64,000 nt of DNA from an uncultured Bacteroidota bacterium. GTDB taxonomy: Bacteria; Bacteroidota; Rhodothermia; Rhodothermales; Salinibacteraceae. Position numbers and translations under genes: made by a program. Positions 62,846 to 64,000 of the stretch are shown here, piece after piece (within the stretch, counting starts at the first letter, position 1; each line of letters starts with the position of its first letter). Location: NCBI GenBank assembly GCA_913055845.1, contig CAJXKO010000004.1, forward strand, positions 21,593 through 85,592, written 5' to 3'. The notes under the pieces are model-generated. The model searched no databases and was not told where the DNA came from. It saw only the letters and a list, made by a program, of their open reading frames with translations.

Positions 62846-63355
62846 CTAATTCGTCGGAAAGTCCTCAATCGCGTCACGAACAAGCTCGCGATGGCGATCT
62901 TGGTCCAGATCGTCCTCCACAATTTTTCGGGCGGCCTGGATGGCAAGGTCCGCCACTTCGTCGCGCAACTCCTGCAACGCAGCTTGCTTCTCACGCTCAA
63001 TTTCGGCCTGCGCCTGCTCTTTCATCTGCTGGATCCTGCGGCGCGTCTTGGCTTCCTCGTCTTCGCGCAACTCCTCGGCCGACTCGCGGGCCTCACGAAG
63101 GATGCGTTGCGCCTCCTGTTCGGCGTTGCGCCGCGCCTCTTTGTTCTCTTCCTGAATCTCTTTCGCTTCGGCGAGAGCCTGCTCGGCCCGCTGGATGGAG
63201 CTCTCAATCTCCTCCTCCCGCTGTTGGAGCGCCCGAGTAATGGGCTCCCAGCCCAGCCAATAGAGCACGCCCAGGAAGATGAGAAAGGCGATGGTTTTCC
63301 ACACGATGAGCCCCAGGGAGGGCGTAACGAGGCTCTGAGCAAGCAGAGCAGTCAT
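62846..63355 (-). CDS. atpF: ATP synthase F0 b subunit
   Basis: Single N-terminal TM (GLIVWKTIAFLIFLGVLYWLGWEPITRAL) plus a long charged helix. Confidence 0.93.
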   Translation of the reverse strand: MTALLAQSLVTPSLGLIVWKTIAFLIFLGVLYWLGWEPITRALQQREEEIESSIQRAEQALAEAKEIQEENKEARRNAEQEAQRILREARESAEELREDEEAKTRRRIQQMKEQAQAEIEREKQAALQELRDEVADLAIQAARKIVEDDLDQDRHRELVRDAIEDFPTN

Positions 63356-63431
63356 GAGCGAAACAGAGGTTGACGCGAGAAGTCAGCGGGCGGCCGGGCT
63401 GGGCCCCCAGAAGGAACGGCCCGGGTCTTCC

Positions 63432-63668
63432 CTACAGGAAGATGGTAACGGCAAGGAGCAGGCAGATGATCAGTGCGAACAGCGCCACACCCTCAATCAG
63501 GGCGGCGGAAATAATCATCAAGTTTCGGATGTCATCGGTCGCCTCGGGCTGGCGAGCGGCACCATCCATCGACGAGCTGGCCAACCAGCCAATTCCGACA
63601 CCGGCGCCGATAGCGGCAAGGCCGGCGCCAAGTCCTGCAGCGAGGTATGCGAGAGCAGCGGCTTCCAT
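63432..63668 (-). CDS. atpE: ATP synthase F0 c subunit
   Basis: 78 aa hairpin GAGLAAIGAGVGIG...ARQPEA...ISAALIEGVALFALIICLLLA. Confidence 0.95.
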   Translation of the reverse strand: MEAAALAYLAAGLGAGLAAIGAGVGIGWLASSSMDGAARQPEATDDIRNLMIISAALIEGVALFALIICLLLAVTIFL

Positions 63669-63751
63669 AGTGTTCGGGTCTTGGTGAAAGAAAGGGAGTG
63701 GTGAAGGGTGATTACAGGTTCAACGCTTCGGGGAAATAACCCCCTGAACGG

Positions 63752-64000
63752 CTATGCGGACGTCGGCTCGACCGCCTCCTCAACCGCATCGAGGCGATCT
63801 TCCAGGCGCCCCGCTTGGGACGCCTCCTCCTCATCGTGCGCCCCGTGGTCGTGCTCCTCTACAGCCATGCCGATAAAGAGCGCCGAGAGAATGGTGAAGA
63901 CGTACGCCTGAATGAAGGCAACTAGCAGCTTGAGCAGCAAGATGAAGACGGTGAATCCTATGCTAATGATGATCGTCCCTGCGGCCGCCGTCTGCCCAAA
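63752..64000 (-). CDS. atpB: ATP synthase F0 a subunit, C-terminal part (truncated by window edge)
   Basis: Reverse complement of the window end: FGQTAAAGTIIISIGFTVFILLLKLLVAFIQAYVFTILSALFIGMAVEEHDHGAHDEE, typical subunit a C-terminus. Confidence 0.92.
   Translation of the reverse strand, partial: FGQTAAAGTIIISIGFTVFILLLKLLVAFIQAYVFTILSALFIGMAVEEHDHGAHDEEEASQAGRLEDRLDAVEEAVEPTSA

Overview
This 64 kb window comes from a GC-rich bacterial chromosome. It is gene-dense with ordinary housekeeping content. The acidic predicted proteins and gene set look like a halophilic Rhodothermota/Bacteroidota member (Salinibacter-like), but this is inference only. I saw no CRISPR array, IS element, prophage or rRNA. 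Main blocks in order: partial adk; a YqjE/YqjD-like membrane pair; ispH; an M20 peptidase; tRNA-Leu(CAA); a glycogen/trehalose cluster of the GlgE type (glgX, glgE, treS-maltokinase fusion, glgB); a lipoprotein/TonB receptor/DUF4856-like locus behind a perfect 23-bp palindrome; a membrane glycosyltransferase plus FAD oxidoreductase; an MscS channel; tandem Bor-like lipoproteins; hisS-ptsN divergent from an SLC12-type cotransporter; a pyruvate dehydrogenase operon whose E1-alpha carries an N-terminal HhH-like domain; icd; a tetR-tolC-MFP-RND efflux operon behind a 57-bp nested dyad and with an unusually long RND subunit; mpl; a BtuF-like binding protein; a T4 Dda-like helicase; tRNA-Ser(GCT); and a split F-type ATP synthase operon (a-c-b-delta-alpha-gamma, no beta/epsilon here). 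The best candidates for undescribed biology are the two nested/perfect operators, the HhH-E1alpha fusion, the RND with an extra membrane insert, and an 18-nt element shared by two gene leaders. No single clear novel defence or mobile system was found.
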